Shown: positions 37,591-50,810 of the stretch, piece by piece
Layout of the letters: each line of letters begins with the position of its first letter
Numbering within the stretch: the stretch's first letter is position 1
Assembly (NCBI GenBank): GCA_963969595.1
Contig: OZ018408.1
Span: 372,001 to 436,000 of the forward strand
Length of the DNA stretch: 64,000 nucleotides
Source: Neckera pumila
Taxonomy: Eukaryota; Streptophyta; Bryopsida; Hypnales; Neckeraceae
Direction of reading: 5' to 3'
Notes under the pieces: model-generated
Seen by the model: only the letters and a program-made list of their open reading frames with translations
Told to the model about the DNA's origin: nothing
Database searches by the model: none
Position numbers and translations under genes: made by a program

Positions 37591-40500
37591 AACTAAATTC
37601 CAAAATATTGTTGACTCAGTCAGAATTTGGATTTTGAAGCATTTAGGATTAAAATATTTTCTATAATTGAATTGAAAAATTAACTGTACCATGTAATTAC
37701 CACCTTCATTTATGGTAAAAATTCCATTTTATTCTAATTCCAATGTATATTATAATTGCTACCAATGTACTTTGTGCCATTGCTACGAGAAAAATAAAAT
37801 AAAAAATAACTAGACTACAGTTACTGGATTCAAAAAAACTTTCAGAGTCAATATCTTTTATGGACAAAGGAATGTAACAACTTCATTGCGGTATGAGGGG
37901 TTGCATTTTTAATCCTTAAATAATATTTCATGTCCGACCTTGGTCAAACTTCATTGGATTTCTACATTAAAACGCATATTTCAATAGTTTAATATTTTCC
38001 ACATGTAGTAATATATGTCTAAAATGTAGTCTTTTTTTACCGTAATTAATAACATTAAATTCAATTCTACATAATTTTCAAAGAAATTTCTTTATAAAAA
38101 TCATAATAATTACAAAAATACTTAAAATACATGAAAATTTTGAAAAAACTAGAACTAATAGTGGCACACATTATGGTGCAAATGATATATTCCTTTAGCT
38201 CATACTAAGAGAAATTTGATAAAAAAAAAAGCTCAAAAATGGTATATTTAGAGCCGTCAAGGTGCTATCTTCAAAGTGTCAAAAGAATTCAAGGTTTTCA
38301 TTTACAAATAATTCAAAAATCCCTACCTTTCACACCATAGTTCTTGTCCTTCAAGGATTTAGGTAATCCGCTTTAAAAGCCACCATGCTCTAAAATCAAT
38401 CATGATATAGGGGTACATTATTTTTTCTTCAATGTACTAGTACTACACATTTTAAGAGGTCGTTGGTTTTAACGAGTACTCCATTCAACTTCCAAAATTC
38501 ACAACTAATTCTATGAAGGTCAAAAAATATGAAATGACTTTGGTTAGAGGCCAGTTTCATTTTTTGTTTACAAAAATTTACTGAAATTTTATTCAAGGAA
38601 TTTAGCTTTTTAATTGGATCAATTAGCTCTCAAATGGAATATTTAAGAACAAATTAGCTTAAATGAACTACAGATTTAAGATTTTAAGCATAGTATCATT
38701 GGTATAAGAGACAGTTAGATTTCATTTTCCAGCTTTACTTTTGCTTACAAACATTGACTAGCAGAGTGAGTTCCAACAATGAGACTAATAAAAAAAAATT
38801 TACTTCCAACAAATAATCCGATCAAAACATTAATGCATTGAGCATTATATGAAAATCTAAACAGGCAACATAACTTGTCAGGTTGAATAATCACAATAGT
38901 TAGAGCATCTGCAATACATGGCAACAATGCTAGTATCGGCATTGTGCCAAGCAAAAAGTTGTTTATAAGAAAAGTTGCACTCCAATGCAACCGCTATGGG
39001 GTCCGGCACTTCCACAGTCTTGGTATGCAACCCCCCGGATCCAGCAAATTTGCAAAATTTGAAGGGTCCGCAAGTTGGCTCCTAGTAAAAATGATCATTG
39101 TTGTCAACCCTTTTCTGCATTGTTAAGCGTGCCAATCAATTCAACATTCCGTTATTTCAATGAAAAGTCTTCTTCTAGTGTAAGATTCTTTTCTTTCTTT
39201 CTTTGTATAATGCAAATAAGTCCATTTGATGTTGCCAGCTTTGCATTGGATCGATTTATTTTAAAAAAAGCCCAACACTATGCAGGCCTTGTAGAATGCC
39301 CCTATGTTTGCCAATATAAGGATTGTTTATCGAGAGCGCATTGTAGATATTCTTATACCCTTCACAAGTATAGTACTCAGAATCTGTGCATGATGTAAAT
39401 CAATAACCAGAATTCTATTTATTTATTTCAAAATGTGTAAATGAAGCACAAATTTGGCTATTATTAGTGATTTGTAGCCTGATCCTGAAACCCATCACTT
39501 AGTTAATTTGTAAGAACAAAATGCAATATAAAGGAAAGCAAAACATACCAAATTTTTTCAAAATCCAAATCCAAATCTAGAAAAATTACACAATACTTTT
39601 GCATTGGAGAGTAGAAAGAAAGTTCATCTCCATGTAGTCTATAAATTCTTTACCAACTTGTTCATTGTGGCAAGCATTCCTTAAAGAAGATTCAGTTTAG
39701 CCGCTTTGGAATCTTTCACTGCATCAATAAACTTCAAAAATTGTTCAATTATCACTGCAATCACCTATTGTGTAGCCAAATTGTTCGTCTACTTGGTAGG
39801 AACTTGAGAAGTACTTGTTGTAGATTTAGGAACTATTATAATATCCTCCTACTCTTCTTGACCTTCTTGTTGTATACTATTAGAATCTTCATCATGAGCA
39901 TTGGCATGTATATGTTTGAGGACATTTGCACGATCATGCATGTAGCCGTCAATGAGACTGTAGTATTTGGACTTTGTAACTTTCTCACTGTCGGATATAC
40001 CTTTGGCAATGTAACCGGCTTTGTAGTCATTGTATATCTACTTCCACGTAAGCTAAAATTACCTTGTCACTCTAAAATTAGAAAATCAACAAACCATGGT
40101 TATAGGTCCAAAATTCATATTGCTATAAAATTTTGAAATTTTGAAATTTACAAAATTTCTAATTGAAGTAGACATTGTACATTATTAGCTTTGTTTCATT
40201 AGTTGGATTCAAACTCAACTAACATTATTTTATCAATGGCTCAAATTCACATCACAAGATAACAGTAAGAAATACACTATAAGACAAACTGTGTTTTTTG
40301 GCAATTTGGCAACAATTTGCAACAAAATAATGGATCTTCTACCAAGCCCATAGAACAACATACTTTTATAAGGAAGGAAAATTGTCATAAAACTTCAAAT
40401 TAAAAAAAAATCTTAGATGAAATTGCAAAATTATGGAGGAAAATTGAATTATAGATAAGTGATAGGTGCCAATGTGATATATTCTACCCAATTGTAGATG

Positions 40501-40780
40501 AATGTTGAAATTTGGAACACTTCTATAACATTTAAAATCACCACTTTGGCACTTTATAAAAAATGGAAAATAAAAAACTAGTACAAGGGTGGTCTGTGGA
40601 TTGAGCATCTTCTTATTTTGAAAAGTCAATATGAGCATAGTGAAGGACTTTGCTATACTATTAACTAAAATTGTATTGAAGTAGCCTCCAAATAAATAAA
40701 GTGAATGAAAAGCATTTTTCCCCATACTTTAGTGGTATTGACCTCTAACTGTAGTCAACTACTCACATTTAGAACTTTTG
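37591..40780. other. AT-rich noncoding stretch
   Basis: No gene recognised. TTAGAGCATCTGCAATAC at 38899 matches the left end of the element at 62251, so an old copy of that MITE may begin here, but no right end was found. Open frames at 39075, 39741 and 40366 show no motif. Confidence 0.45.
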
Positions 40781-41039
40781 CCAACCCATGTTTTGTGCAT
40801 CTCATTGCAGGATCAATTCCAAACATCTCATTGCATCAACCCCAGCATCTCATTGCCTTCAAATAAGGGCCGTTGCAGAGGCCATAGTGGGAGTAGAGGC
40901 CAAGCAAGTGATAGAACAATGGCTGCAAATTTCAGAGAGCAAATTAGAGAAAACTATGCCCCAAGCACCTAGACATAGAGGTTTATGAATTTCTCGCCTC
41001 CTTCGATTCCTTTTAGTAGCTCACCCCGGACTTGACTCA

Positions 41040-42530
41040 GCAATGGCATTGGGCCCCTTCTCTTCTTTAATTATTTAGCCAATTTTGGTCTATTCAGACA
41101 TTGATACATAGTAATTCAAAAACAATTAGATATGCGACCAAGAAATTGAGAAGGGTCAAGTATGGGATTGTAAATCTTACTTTTGATATTGATTATGAGA
41201 CATACACACGTGGTGGCATCAAGTGGAAATCGGTAGATGTGGGCAAATTGAAGGCATTTATTGTAATATCTTTATACATGGGACTGAAGAAACTTCCCAA
41301 TAAACCAATGTACTGGCAACGGTCAGAGCCACTTCTTTATTGCCATGTCATATCTCAAATTCTATCACAAAACGATTTTTGCTTCTATCAAAATGCCAAC
41401 CAATCTTCTATATGCATAGATTGTACATCTCCAATGTATGACAAAGTCAATAAAGTGAAGTAGTTGTTGAATGAGATGTGCAATTGTTGCAAGGCCTTAT
41501 GGAGTATTGGGGAAAAAATCACCATTCATTTGATGAGATGATGGTTTGTTATAAATATCTATATTGCCCTGGTCGACAATACATGCCTAATAAGCCTGAG
41601 AAATGGGGGCTTAAAATTTGGTGTCTTGCTGATTCCGTGACACATTTTGTTAGCAAGTTTGATGTCTATTGTGGAGCATCTATTGAAATTGTGGAAGCCC
41701 TTAAGTTTCAAAAGGGAGAGCCAAAGATGGGTCAAAGGGTGGTACAAGCATTGCTTGTAGGATTAGAGGGGCAAGGACATATAGTTGTGATGGATAATTT
41801 CTTCACAAGCGTTTAATTATTCTATGGTTTAAAACGGGTAGGTACATATGCAGCAGGCATGCTTCAAAGCAATCTTATTGGACTTCCAAATTTTGTGAAG
41901 GAGAACAAAGCATTCAAGAAATCCGTCCAAGGAAGTTTGGAGTGGACAATGCATGATTCTCGAAACATGTGAGCAATAATGTGGATGGATAGGATATCAA
42001 TACATTTATTATATACTAGCGCATTGCCCTTGTCATTTCCATGTGAAGTAGTTGAAGTCCCTTGACGAGTAGGTAGGTCCATCTATAAAATCAAAACATC
42101 ACCGATTCAATTAGAATACACAATTTGCGTGCGCGGCATGGATGTGGTGGATCAACTCCGCGGTTCTTACTCTTGCCAAGTGCATTCCTATAAATGGGGG
42201 CATTGGTTGTTCTACTTCCTCATTGATACCAATGTTGTAAATATGTCGATAGTCTACAAGAAAAATTTGAAAAAAAAGGGCATGCAAAAGAGTCTTTGTC
42301 ACATTTGAACTTTATAGTGGCATTGTACAAGGCACTTACAAGGAGTTGGGCCGGACAAAAAGTAAGCATTTCACTATTATGGGAGGACATGCCCTGAATC
42401 CATTGCCTTCAAAAAAGTTGGCTGCGTCGCCAATGTGTCGTATGCCAGAAAAGAATAAATAGATATTGTGCATTATGCTTATTTCAATGGATGTGCTACA
42501 CATGCGGGTGCTACATGAAAATGCACCCCC
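41040..42530 (+). pseudogene. piggyBac-type transposase, broken (DDE_Tnp_1_7)
   Basis: piggyBac transposases cut at TTAA and excise without a scar. The N-terminal part of the fold at 41101-41463 contains VGKLKAFIVISLYMGLKKLP and PMYWQRS. At 41478-41816 come the first catalytic Asp in SFDEMMVCYKYL, then GRQYMPNKPEKWGLKIW and the second Asp in VVMDNFFTSV. The same frame continues past three stops (41814, 41970 and 42063) to IMWMDR and, at about 42135, RGMDVVDQLRGSY with the third Asp and KWGHWLFYFLID. A frame change leads to a C-terminal cysteine-rich domain (about 42425-42520: CVVC, CALC, CYTCGC and a His), the DNA-binding finger of this family. Frame changes lie near 41465 and 42300. All catalytic Asp residues are still visible. 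Element ends are not firmly placed. Confidence 0.92.
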
Positions 42531-42764
42531 CTAGTGGTATATTCTAGATGAATAAGTAAGTTTTTGGCATGACCCTAAATATATGGTTTTGTTGGTGTTG
42601 ATTTTATGGCATTTGAAAATGAAAAATATATTTTTTTATACAACCCTATTTTTATGTCAACAATTTTACAATTTTTTATTCCATAGCTAGGTTCATGTGA
42701 TTGACGCATGTGATTTCCATAACTTGACAAAATACCACTCACAGACAAGTATTACCAAGTAGAA
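42531..42764. other. AT-rich spacer after the transposase
   Basis: Nothing recognised. Confidence 0.4.
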
Positions 42765-43012
42765 GACGAAGAGTGAAGAGGCAACAAAGGGTGGATGCGG
42801 CAGCAAGAAGGAAGGGAAGGCAGCAAGAAAAGGATATGCGGCAAGTAGGAGGCAACAAGTGGGAGGAGTTGGAGCAGAAGGGAACAACAAGGGGAGACTC
42901 GGTGAGGACGGTGAATGGAAGGAGCAAGGAGTGGGAGGAAGTAGAAGGGAGCGGGAGGAAACGAGAGGGAGCTAGGAGAAAGGGAAGGAATGTGGAAAGA
43001 AGCATTGAAAAG
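42765..43012 (+). other. Strongly purine-rich tract
   Basis: About 250 bases made almost entirely of G and A on the plus strand (for example AAGGAAGGGAAGGCAGCAAG). The long open frames here on both strands come from this composition. It ends directly at the CACTA-type MITE. Confidence 0.8.
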
Positions 43013-43015
43013 AGG

Positions 43016-43232
43016 CACTATAAGAAACCTATGTTTTAGATGACGAGCCCCGATTTTTTTTGGCAAATTTTACTAGACATTCAATGTCGCAAACCCATGC
43101 TTTTTGTCAACAAAAACATCTAATGTAACATCAATGTTGACATAAAAACATGGGCTTGTTGCATTGAACGTCTACTAAAATCAGTCAAGACAAATTAGGG
43201 CCCGTCATCTAAAACGCCGGTTCCTTATAGTG
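43016..43232. mobile_element. CACTA-type MITE, 217 bp
   Basis: Starts CACTATAAGAAACC and ends GGTTCCTTATAGTG, with a 3-bp target duplication AGG (43013-43015 and 43233-43235). CACTA ends plus a 3-bp duplication are diagnostic of the CACTA/CMC superfamily. Inverted homology continues inside (GTTTTAGATGACGAGCCC / GGGCCCGTCATCTAAAAC), so most of it folds back. Confidence 0.92.
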
Positions 43233-43235
43233 AGG

Positions 43236-44229
43236 GGTGGCAATAGAGGGAGTGCAAAGTCCAAAATTTTTTGTTTCAAATTTAGGTGAAATTTTAGAAA
43301 GATAATGGCTAAATTTGAAAAGATCCACTTGCAAGATCCTTTCTCTGCAATTTACCTGACACAAAGAGGTTTGGAAGAATGGGTCCATTATTGCTTCAAA
43401 AAGGGGACAATGGGGTGACTACGTAGCAAAAAACTAGAATTGGGATTGAAAATGTAGAGGACAAGCAATTGCAAGCCCTTTGAAAAATAGGGGATTTTGT
43501 GAATTGATGTTGGAATTTCTTGTGCATATATTCAACTCTAGGTTTGATTGAGTAGAAAAAAAATGCCTGCATTTCAATATTTTCTAAAAAAGTTATTGCC
43601 CTTCAAATGCAAGCTACTTGGGACTAAATTTCACTAAAATGATCCAAATTTGAACTTCTAATCTAAATTCCCGAAGATTGGTACGATGAAATGCTCTGAA
43701 AATTTCAAGGAAGGAAAAAAAAAACTATCTTAATAAGATCCAACGGCTACATTTCAAAAAATTAATTTAAATTTTTTTACGCTTATTATTAAAAATCAAT
43801 CATTTCTTCACTATTTTTGATCCATGACCTCTGTGGGCATTTAGGGGTTAAATTTGTGTGGTCAAATCTTGAGTAGTTTTTTCTACACATACCAATAGTC
43901 TAGCACAAATTTGTATACTTGGATTTTGAAACAACCTCTGGTTTTCATTTTTTTTAACTATCCTAGATAATGTCAATTTATTGACAATTTTTGCCCAAAA
44001 TGTGCCATGGTCATTTAGGGGGTTAATGTAGTAAATTTGGTTTAAGGAGTCCTTGTAACATCTTGTCAATTTCCCATGCAATGCATGGCACACCAATGTC
44101 AAATTGGTATGAGAGGTTGTAAGGTAGGATGCTTTAAAAGCGACCATTTAAGAGCTGGTCCTCCTTTTTTGTAGATTTGCATGAATAGAAATATTTTTCA
44201 CTCCTTTTTCAAAGAAAGAAAAATGGATG
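43236..44229. other. AT-rich stretch with two TTAA-type right ends
   Basis: No gene. GGCATTTAGGGGTTAA ends at 43851 and GTCATTTAGGGGGTTAA ends near 44026; both look like right termini of TTAA-family elements whose left ends I could not place with certainty. Confidence 0.5.
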
Positions 44230-45385
44230 TCCAATGTAATAAAAGTGGTTTCATATTTTTGGAAGCATTTTTGAATTAGTTATGAATTTCCTAAGACTTC
44301 TGTTGTAGGTGCCTATTTGTGACCCTAAAGTGGTCCATTTAACCCCTATAGTCCCATTGTCCCCTCAGGGGACAAAATGGATTTTGGGCAGGCTACTACG
44401 GCTTCATTATTCATCACTATTTTCTAAAACTTTTTGTAAAGATAGAAAAGCACATTAGCTTTATGGTAATCCAATTTTTATTTCAATTGGTGCTCGGGAG
44501 CAAAAGTTATGGCAGAAACGGTCCTTTTTTTTGGTGCAGCAGGCAAAAATCTTTTCAAACAAAGAAATTTTAAAAAAAAAAGAAAAATTATTTTCTCATA
44601 GATTGTATTTTTATCTATATGAGAAGCTTTTATTCATTCCATTTGGATTTGTTATGTGAAAGTTATAGACAATTGTAATTTTTGGGCAATTAGAGCATCT
44701 TCTAGAAAAAATAACTTCTAAGACTCATTTTTGAATGCAATTTTCACAATTTTTCAAAAAAAATTGTTTAATAAGGCTAAATTTCACTGCTAAAACAATC
44801 TCACTATTGGAAGTATAGTGTTTTAATGCCATCTTTGAGCTTCTGACAATTTAGTTTTTTTTTCAATCTTGGACCTACTTCTACTTAAGTGTTTTATAAA
44901 GAAAGGAAATCAAGTGTATTTTTTGGAATTTGTTTTCCTAGATTCTCAACTCAATTATTCATCATAAAACAAATTAAATTCAAAATCTGTAATGCAATTT
45001 TCTTTTACAAATGGTGGTCAAAGTCATCTGAAATTGCAAATCAATGTTCAAAAAATCAAATTTTTTTAACTTTGAATGCTAATATCTTCTAATCTGTACG
45101 GTCAAACTTTATGAAATTTTACCACATGATCTAAGATAAATGAAGTACAAAATCCTACGGTTAGATTCTAAAAAGATATATTTTTTCTCTTTTCTTAGAT
45201 GAATGCAATAGAATTAACAATTTTGAGTCGTTTTTGACAAAAAAAATAGCCTTGGAACTTTAGGGGTTAAACACCACCTCATATCCATTCAATACCATTT
45301 TATAGGGTCAAGTTGAAGAAGCTGGTCACTTTTAGAGGCAAACTACCTTAAGTTCGACTTGTAGGTGGTTCTATAAAGCCTTAAC
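44230..45385. repeat. Diverged flank of duplicated RPS6 region, interrupted by a TTAA element
   Basis: 44230-44342 and 45267-45385 together match 27975-28115 and 29535-29653 near RPS6 copy 1 (shared AGTGGTTTCATATTT, GACCCTAAAGTGGTCC, ACCACCTCATATCCA, ACCATTTTATAGGGTC). Many single-base differences are present, unlike the adjoining identical 2.2 kb. Confidence 0.85.
44343..45266. mobile_element. TTAA-family (piggyBac-like) element with proven empty site
   Basis: 924 bp between TTAA at 44339-44342 and TTAA at 45267-45270. Starts CCCCTATAGTCCCATTGTCC and ends CCTTGGAACTTTAGGGG. The related locus at 28090-28110 reads GGTCCGATTTAAGACCACC without the element, so a single TTAA became two on insertion. 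The hairpin near the left end is TTGTCCCC-TCA-GGGGACAA. No coding capacity. Confidence 0.93.
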
Positions 45386-46204
45386 CTGGAATGTACCTTT
45401 CGCACAGGTGATTTGCAAATCATGAATTGTGTAACCATAAGAGTCATTGGAATAAAGAAAACCAAAAGTCCTCATTGGAAGTCAAGACACTGTAGATGTT
45501 GCCCACTTTCCCCAAAAAACTCCAAGGGTGAATAGTTGTAGTTCTATCCTACATTGGAGAATTCCTTGTCATTCATTGGACACTTATTGTCTGCGTCATC
45601 CTTCCTGGGTTAAAAGAGAGCAGTTAGTTGATAACCCATTGTAAATCAGAAGTCCAAGAACTTCATTAACTTGTATTAGTTTTTTATGCTCTGGGAATGA
45701 AAAAGTACTATAGCAACAAAGTACGCGCAGGAGAGTATGTATTCTGAAGTCACCAGACTTCAAAAGAGGAATTCGGAATTCGGAATTTGGAATCAATCAT
45801 CCTTTTCAAGAACATAGAGCACAATTAATGGCCTGCAACAGTCGAGCCTCCTACCTTGCTAGCAAGTATGCTTGCACAGGATTGTGTCACTTTCTCAGGA
45901 TACACGAAAGACGAGCTTACAATTCTCTTAAAACTCATGATGCGTCAACCACTTGCAGTCGAGACATTCATCAGTCGCTGGAATTATCACTCTGAGAGTA
46001 CAACCAATAAGCAAGCATTTGTATTCACGAGCACCGTTGCAGGACGTAAAAGCTACGAAACACACGGAACAAAAGAATTTACATTGCAAAAGCAAAACCT
46101 CCATACCAAAACATTCAGCTCTGCGGGCCGGTAATCAAGAAAGATGCATCTTTATAAGTTGGCGAGACTCGGCCAGACTATGGCAATAGCTGAACAGAAA
46201 TGAC

Positions 46205-47681
<1,477 letters not shown>

Positions 47682-47784
47682 GGCGCCAGCGTCGGGATGC
47701 GCGGAGGCGGAAGAAGAACAAGCGCACAGGGCAAAAAGAGAGAGACTGGACGGGCTTGTGGCCTTTAGACCCCAACTTCCCCAG

Positions 47785-47793
47785 TTAGGGTTT
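47785..47793 (-). promoter_or_regulatory. Telo-box upstream of RPS6 copy 2
   Basis: AAACCCTAA on the minus strand, the same position relative to the start codon as in copy 1. Confidence 0.7.
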
Positions 47794-47857
47794 CTGAACT
47801 TGTGGCCCTACGTTCCCGAAGTTCTCAACGCTCCCCGAAAGGAACCACGACGGAGTT

Positions 47858-49455
47858 GGAACTTTCCAAGTGCAGCAAGCACGGAGTCGAATGATAGATG
47901 CCACTGAAAGTCGTCACAAAAACTGTGTACCACCCATTTCCAACCAGGGACCAATTTTGCAACCGGTAGTGCCAGGGCTTGTAATGTGTTTTTTACTCTT
48001 TTTTAAGTTGGAACTAGTAAGATCTTAACACCTGTCCTAAAGTATGCAGAAAGTAACAAGAAAGTAGATAGTAAGAAGCTTGTTCTTGAGTGATCGGAAT
48101 TGGAAGACTCTAGAGATTGGGAATTAGTTTGGAACGTTTTTTGGCTCCAAAAATTCACAGAAGTTTTTAGTTTGGCAAAAAAAATTCTGAAAATTTTGCA
48201 ATCTTGAATATTTTCTATCTCTTTACAAAAGAAAAATTTTCATCACAATCAACTGCTCACCATCTATTCCACAATTGCTTAAGTGATTAGGTATAGATGG
48301 TCCGACCTTATTACTAATTGTTACTAATCTATGTGTGTTCATTGTGTTTGATTTCATGAATTAATCAGTACCAATAATTAATAATTAATTAGTAATACAA
48401 ATTAAATATTACTATGTATGTGGTTTATTCTGTGCACAATGTCGCTTTGTAGAATTTCCCTCTATGATATGCAGGCAACGTACATTAAACTTCGTCCGCA
48501 ATGTACAGTGCTCCTTACTACCGTATACAATACATACCAACCTCCAACTACTGTACCCAATGGTCAGTGTTGGTAATAAATAACATTTGCTTGTGGGTGC
48601 CACAAAATCTGGGGATTTTATTTTCACAATTAGTTGGTTTTCAAAGAGAAAAAGACCAAATTTTTAAATTTTTTAGGCATTTTCTGAATCGCATTCGGCA
48701 AATTTATTAATTGTTTACCAAGGAAATGTTGAACCTAACCACCGCATTAGAGGGGATTTGGGGGCCTTGGAGGGCCGTTTCAGGTCGGTTCCCAATCTGG
48801 TCAGATTTAGTGAACGGTGGTACGGGCATGTCAAAAAAAATTTCAAAAGAATTTTCTTTTCATCAAAATATCATTTTAAGCAAAAAAAAAAAAAATAAAT
48901 TCAGAAATGACGTCGCAGTCGCTATGCCACGTTAGCCAACTGCTGCAGCTTTGTTCATGTAGTCTGCGAACGCAAGGAAACTCGCAGCCCTCCAAAAACC
49001 CCAAATCCCCTCTAATGGGTATGATATTCAAGCAAATCTTGTGGATTGAGGACCAGTTTGTTAGTTTGTGATACCCCTTGAACTGGAGCAAACCTGTACC
49101 TCGGCAGGGCATCAATACGTGCACGCATATATTCGCCTGTCACAAAGGCAGAGTCCACCCAATTGATTCAGTACTTTCCTTAAGGAATCGATGCACCCAA
49201 TACCCGGGATTCTGGGAATTTGTGAACAGGGTGTGTAGAGGCTTGGTCCAGGTCATATATGGGTACGGGTACATTTTTGAGTTATTTTTATGGATCTTTT
49301 GTTCCTTAGTCTTTAAATATTTTTTAGTTTATATTATATTATTTTTTTGTGTTACAATAACTTTTACTTATATTGTCGTTTGCTTTATCTTATGTTTTAT
49401 TTTGTTACAATGTTACTCTGTATTAACCTGGGCAGTACATAAGGAGAGTATATAA
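47858..49455. other. Intergenic with dispersed repeat pieces
   Basis: No gene. 47990-48190 is an inverted relative of 32060-32230. 48320-48560 matches 63785-64000 (shared GTGTTCATTGTGTTTGATTT, CTGTGCACAATGTC, GATATGCAGGCAACGTAC). Two open frames at 48711 and 49078 show no motif. Confidence 0.55.
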
Positions 49456-49894
49456 GGTAAATGATTCCATTGCGGTCAAATGACCCATGATGGACACCTA
49501 ATGACCCCATTGTGATTTTTTAGACCACAATCAATGCCTTACATGGTAGTTATGGAGTAATTAGTGACCTCAATAGGTACTTCCAACTTTTCAGTGTAAA
49601 ATTCTTTGTAAAACTTGACTTTTTAGGTCTTCCATGTTTGAAAATGTTGTGACTACATTGGGTAGGAAGATGACCATATTGGATTCATATTTTGTTGGTC
49701 ATGAAGTAGCCTACAGACTCCTATGGGCTGATCACTTCAAAAATTCAGAACTAATTCATACTTAGTCCAAAAAATATAATTTCAAATGCCCTCACTGTCT
49801 CTCACACTTATCTTTGTGTGGGAAAAAATTTGAAAAATTTCAGCAATGGCATGTAGGCACACTCCTAATTCTGACCGCAATGGGGTCTCTTACC
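49456..49894. mobile_element. Tourist-like MITE (PIF/Harbinger type)
   Basis: A 439-bp element starting GGTAAATGATTCCATTGCGG and ending CCGCAATGGGGTCTCTTACC, flanked by TAA on the left and TTA on the right. The ends and the TWA target point to PIF/Harbinger MITEs, though the two flanking triplets are not identical. The same family forms the outer element at 61956-63780. Confidence 0.75.
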
Positions 49895-50113
49895 TTAAGG
49901 ACATGTTAAGCAAGGCACTTTGTTTTTATTTGTGGCGTTCCGCTTCACAGTAGAAAAGATATTGAATTTCGAAGTTTTTAAGAATTAACAAAAATTGGAA
50001 AATTGCTTTTAGTTTTATTTGGACTGTGGTAACTAGTTTTATTTATTAGAACCCTGATTGTCGAGGAAGGAGATCGAATTGTAGACGTACGAAGCTGTCG
50101 GCGATATCCCGCA
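49895..50113. repeat. Worn fragment of repeat R
   Basis: TTGTGGCGTTCCGC, AAGATATTGAATTTC and AAAATTGCTTTTAGTTTTATTT at 49920-50035 match the tail half of R. Confidence 0.5.
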
Positions 50114-50810
50114 ATGCCGAAATCCGACACCATCCTCCACGGCGTTTGCTGGTTAGGATGGATCTTCTTCCTCTTCTAGACGTTCTTCTCCATCGTGGGC
50201 GCCATCTACTACTCCAACTGGTCCCCGAAGTTCGACCTTAGCGACCTCCACCTCCGCAGCTTCAACGTCACCCCTTCCGGGGAGCTTTCCTACGACATGG
50301 ACATCCTCGCTCCTCACAGCTCGTCACTTCAGCTCCCTCCGTCGCATCGAGCAATTCTCCTACGAGATTCGCACTTCTCACGTGGGCACGCGCCTCGGCT
50401 CCAGCAGCATCCCGGGGTTCCACCCGAATATCAAACACAACAACAAGACGATGACGCTGACCTCCACGCAGTCGGTGAAGGGGGTTCAATTGGGAACTGC
50501 GATGCGGGAGGAGATTCTGCAAGGGTTGAATAAGACGGGCAGAGTGGCGATGCGGTTTACATTGAAGGACAGATTTATACGCCGTTGTTCTTGGCCATGA
50601 AGAAACGAGGGGGGTGGACGTGTGACGTGATTGTGAGCCCAGGGCTGGAGGTTGGGAAACCAATCTATGATCGGATGTGTTGCAAGAGGCTTCGGTGTCT
50701 GAAGTATGTCCAAAATGGGAAATTTCTCGAGTGCACCGAGCAGGCGCCGAATTGCTTTTTGTTGCCGCCGTCGAGCTTGAGTTCGACCATCAGTATTTGC
50801 GGGTGATTGC
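50114..50810 (+). pseudogene. LEA_2 / NDR1-HIN1-like protein gene, broken
   Basis: NDR1/HIN1-like (LEA_2) proteins are membrane-anchored plant proteins linked to defence and stress. The frame from ATG 50114 gives a short N terminus, a hydrophobic segment (VCWLGWIFFLF, stop, TFFSIVGAIYY) and the domain start NWSPKFDLSDLHLRSFNVTP with SGELSYDMDI. A frameshift near 50310 leads to RTSHVGTRLGSSSIPGFHPN, a typical LEA_2 phrase, and a second near 50585 returns to the first frame with WTCDVIVSPGLEVG and a following Cys. The TAG at 50177 lies inside the membrane segment. Two frameshifts and one stop make a functional product unlikely. The GC-rich coding sequence contrasts with its surroundings, so decay is not old. 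Confidence 0.7.

Noticed and set aside
42739..43066. Overlapping 88-104 codon frames on both strands
   Set aside because: They result from the purine-rich tract, have no domain, and overlap each other on both strands.
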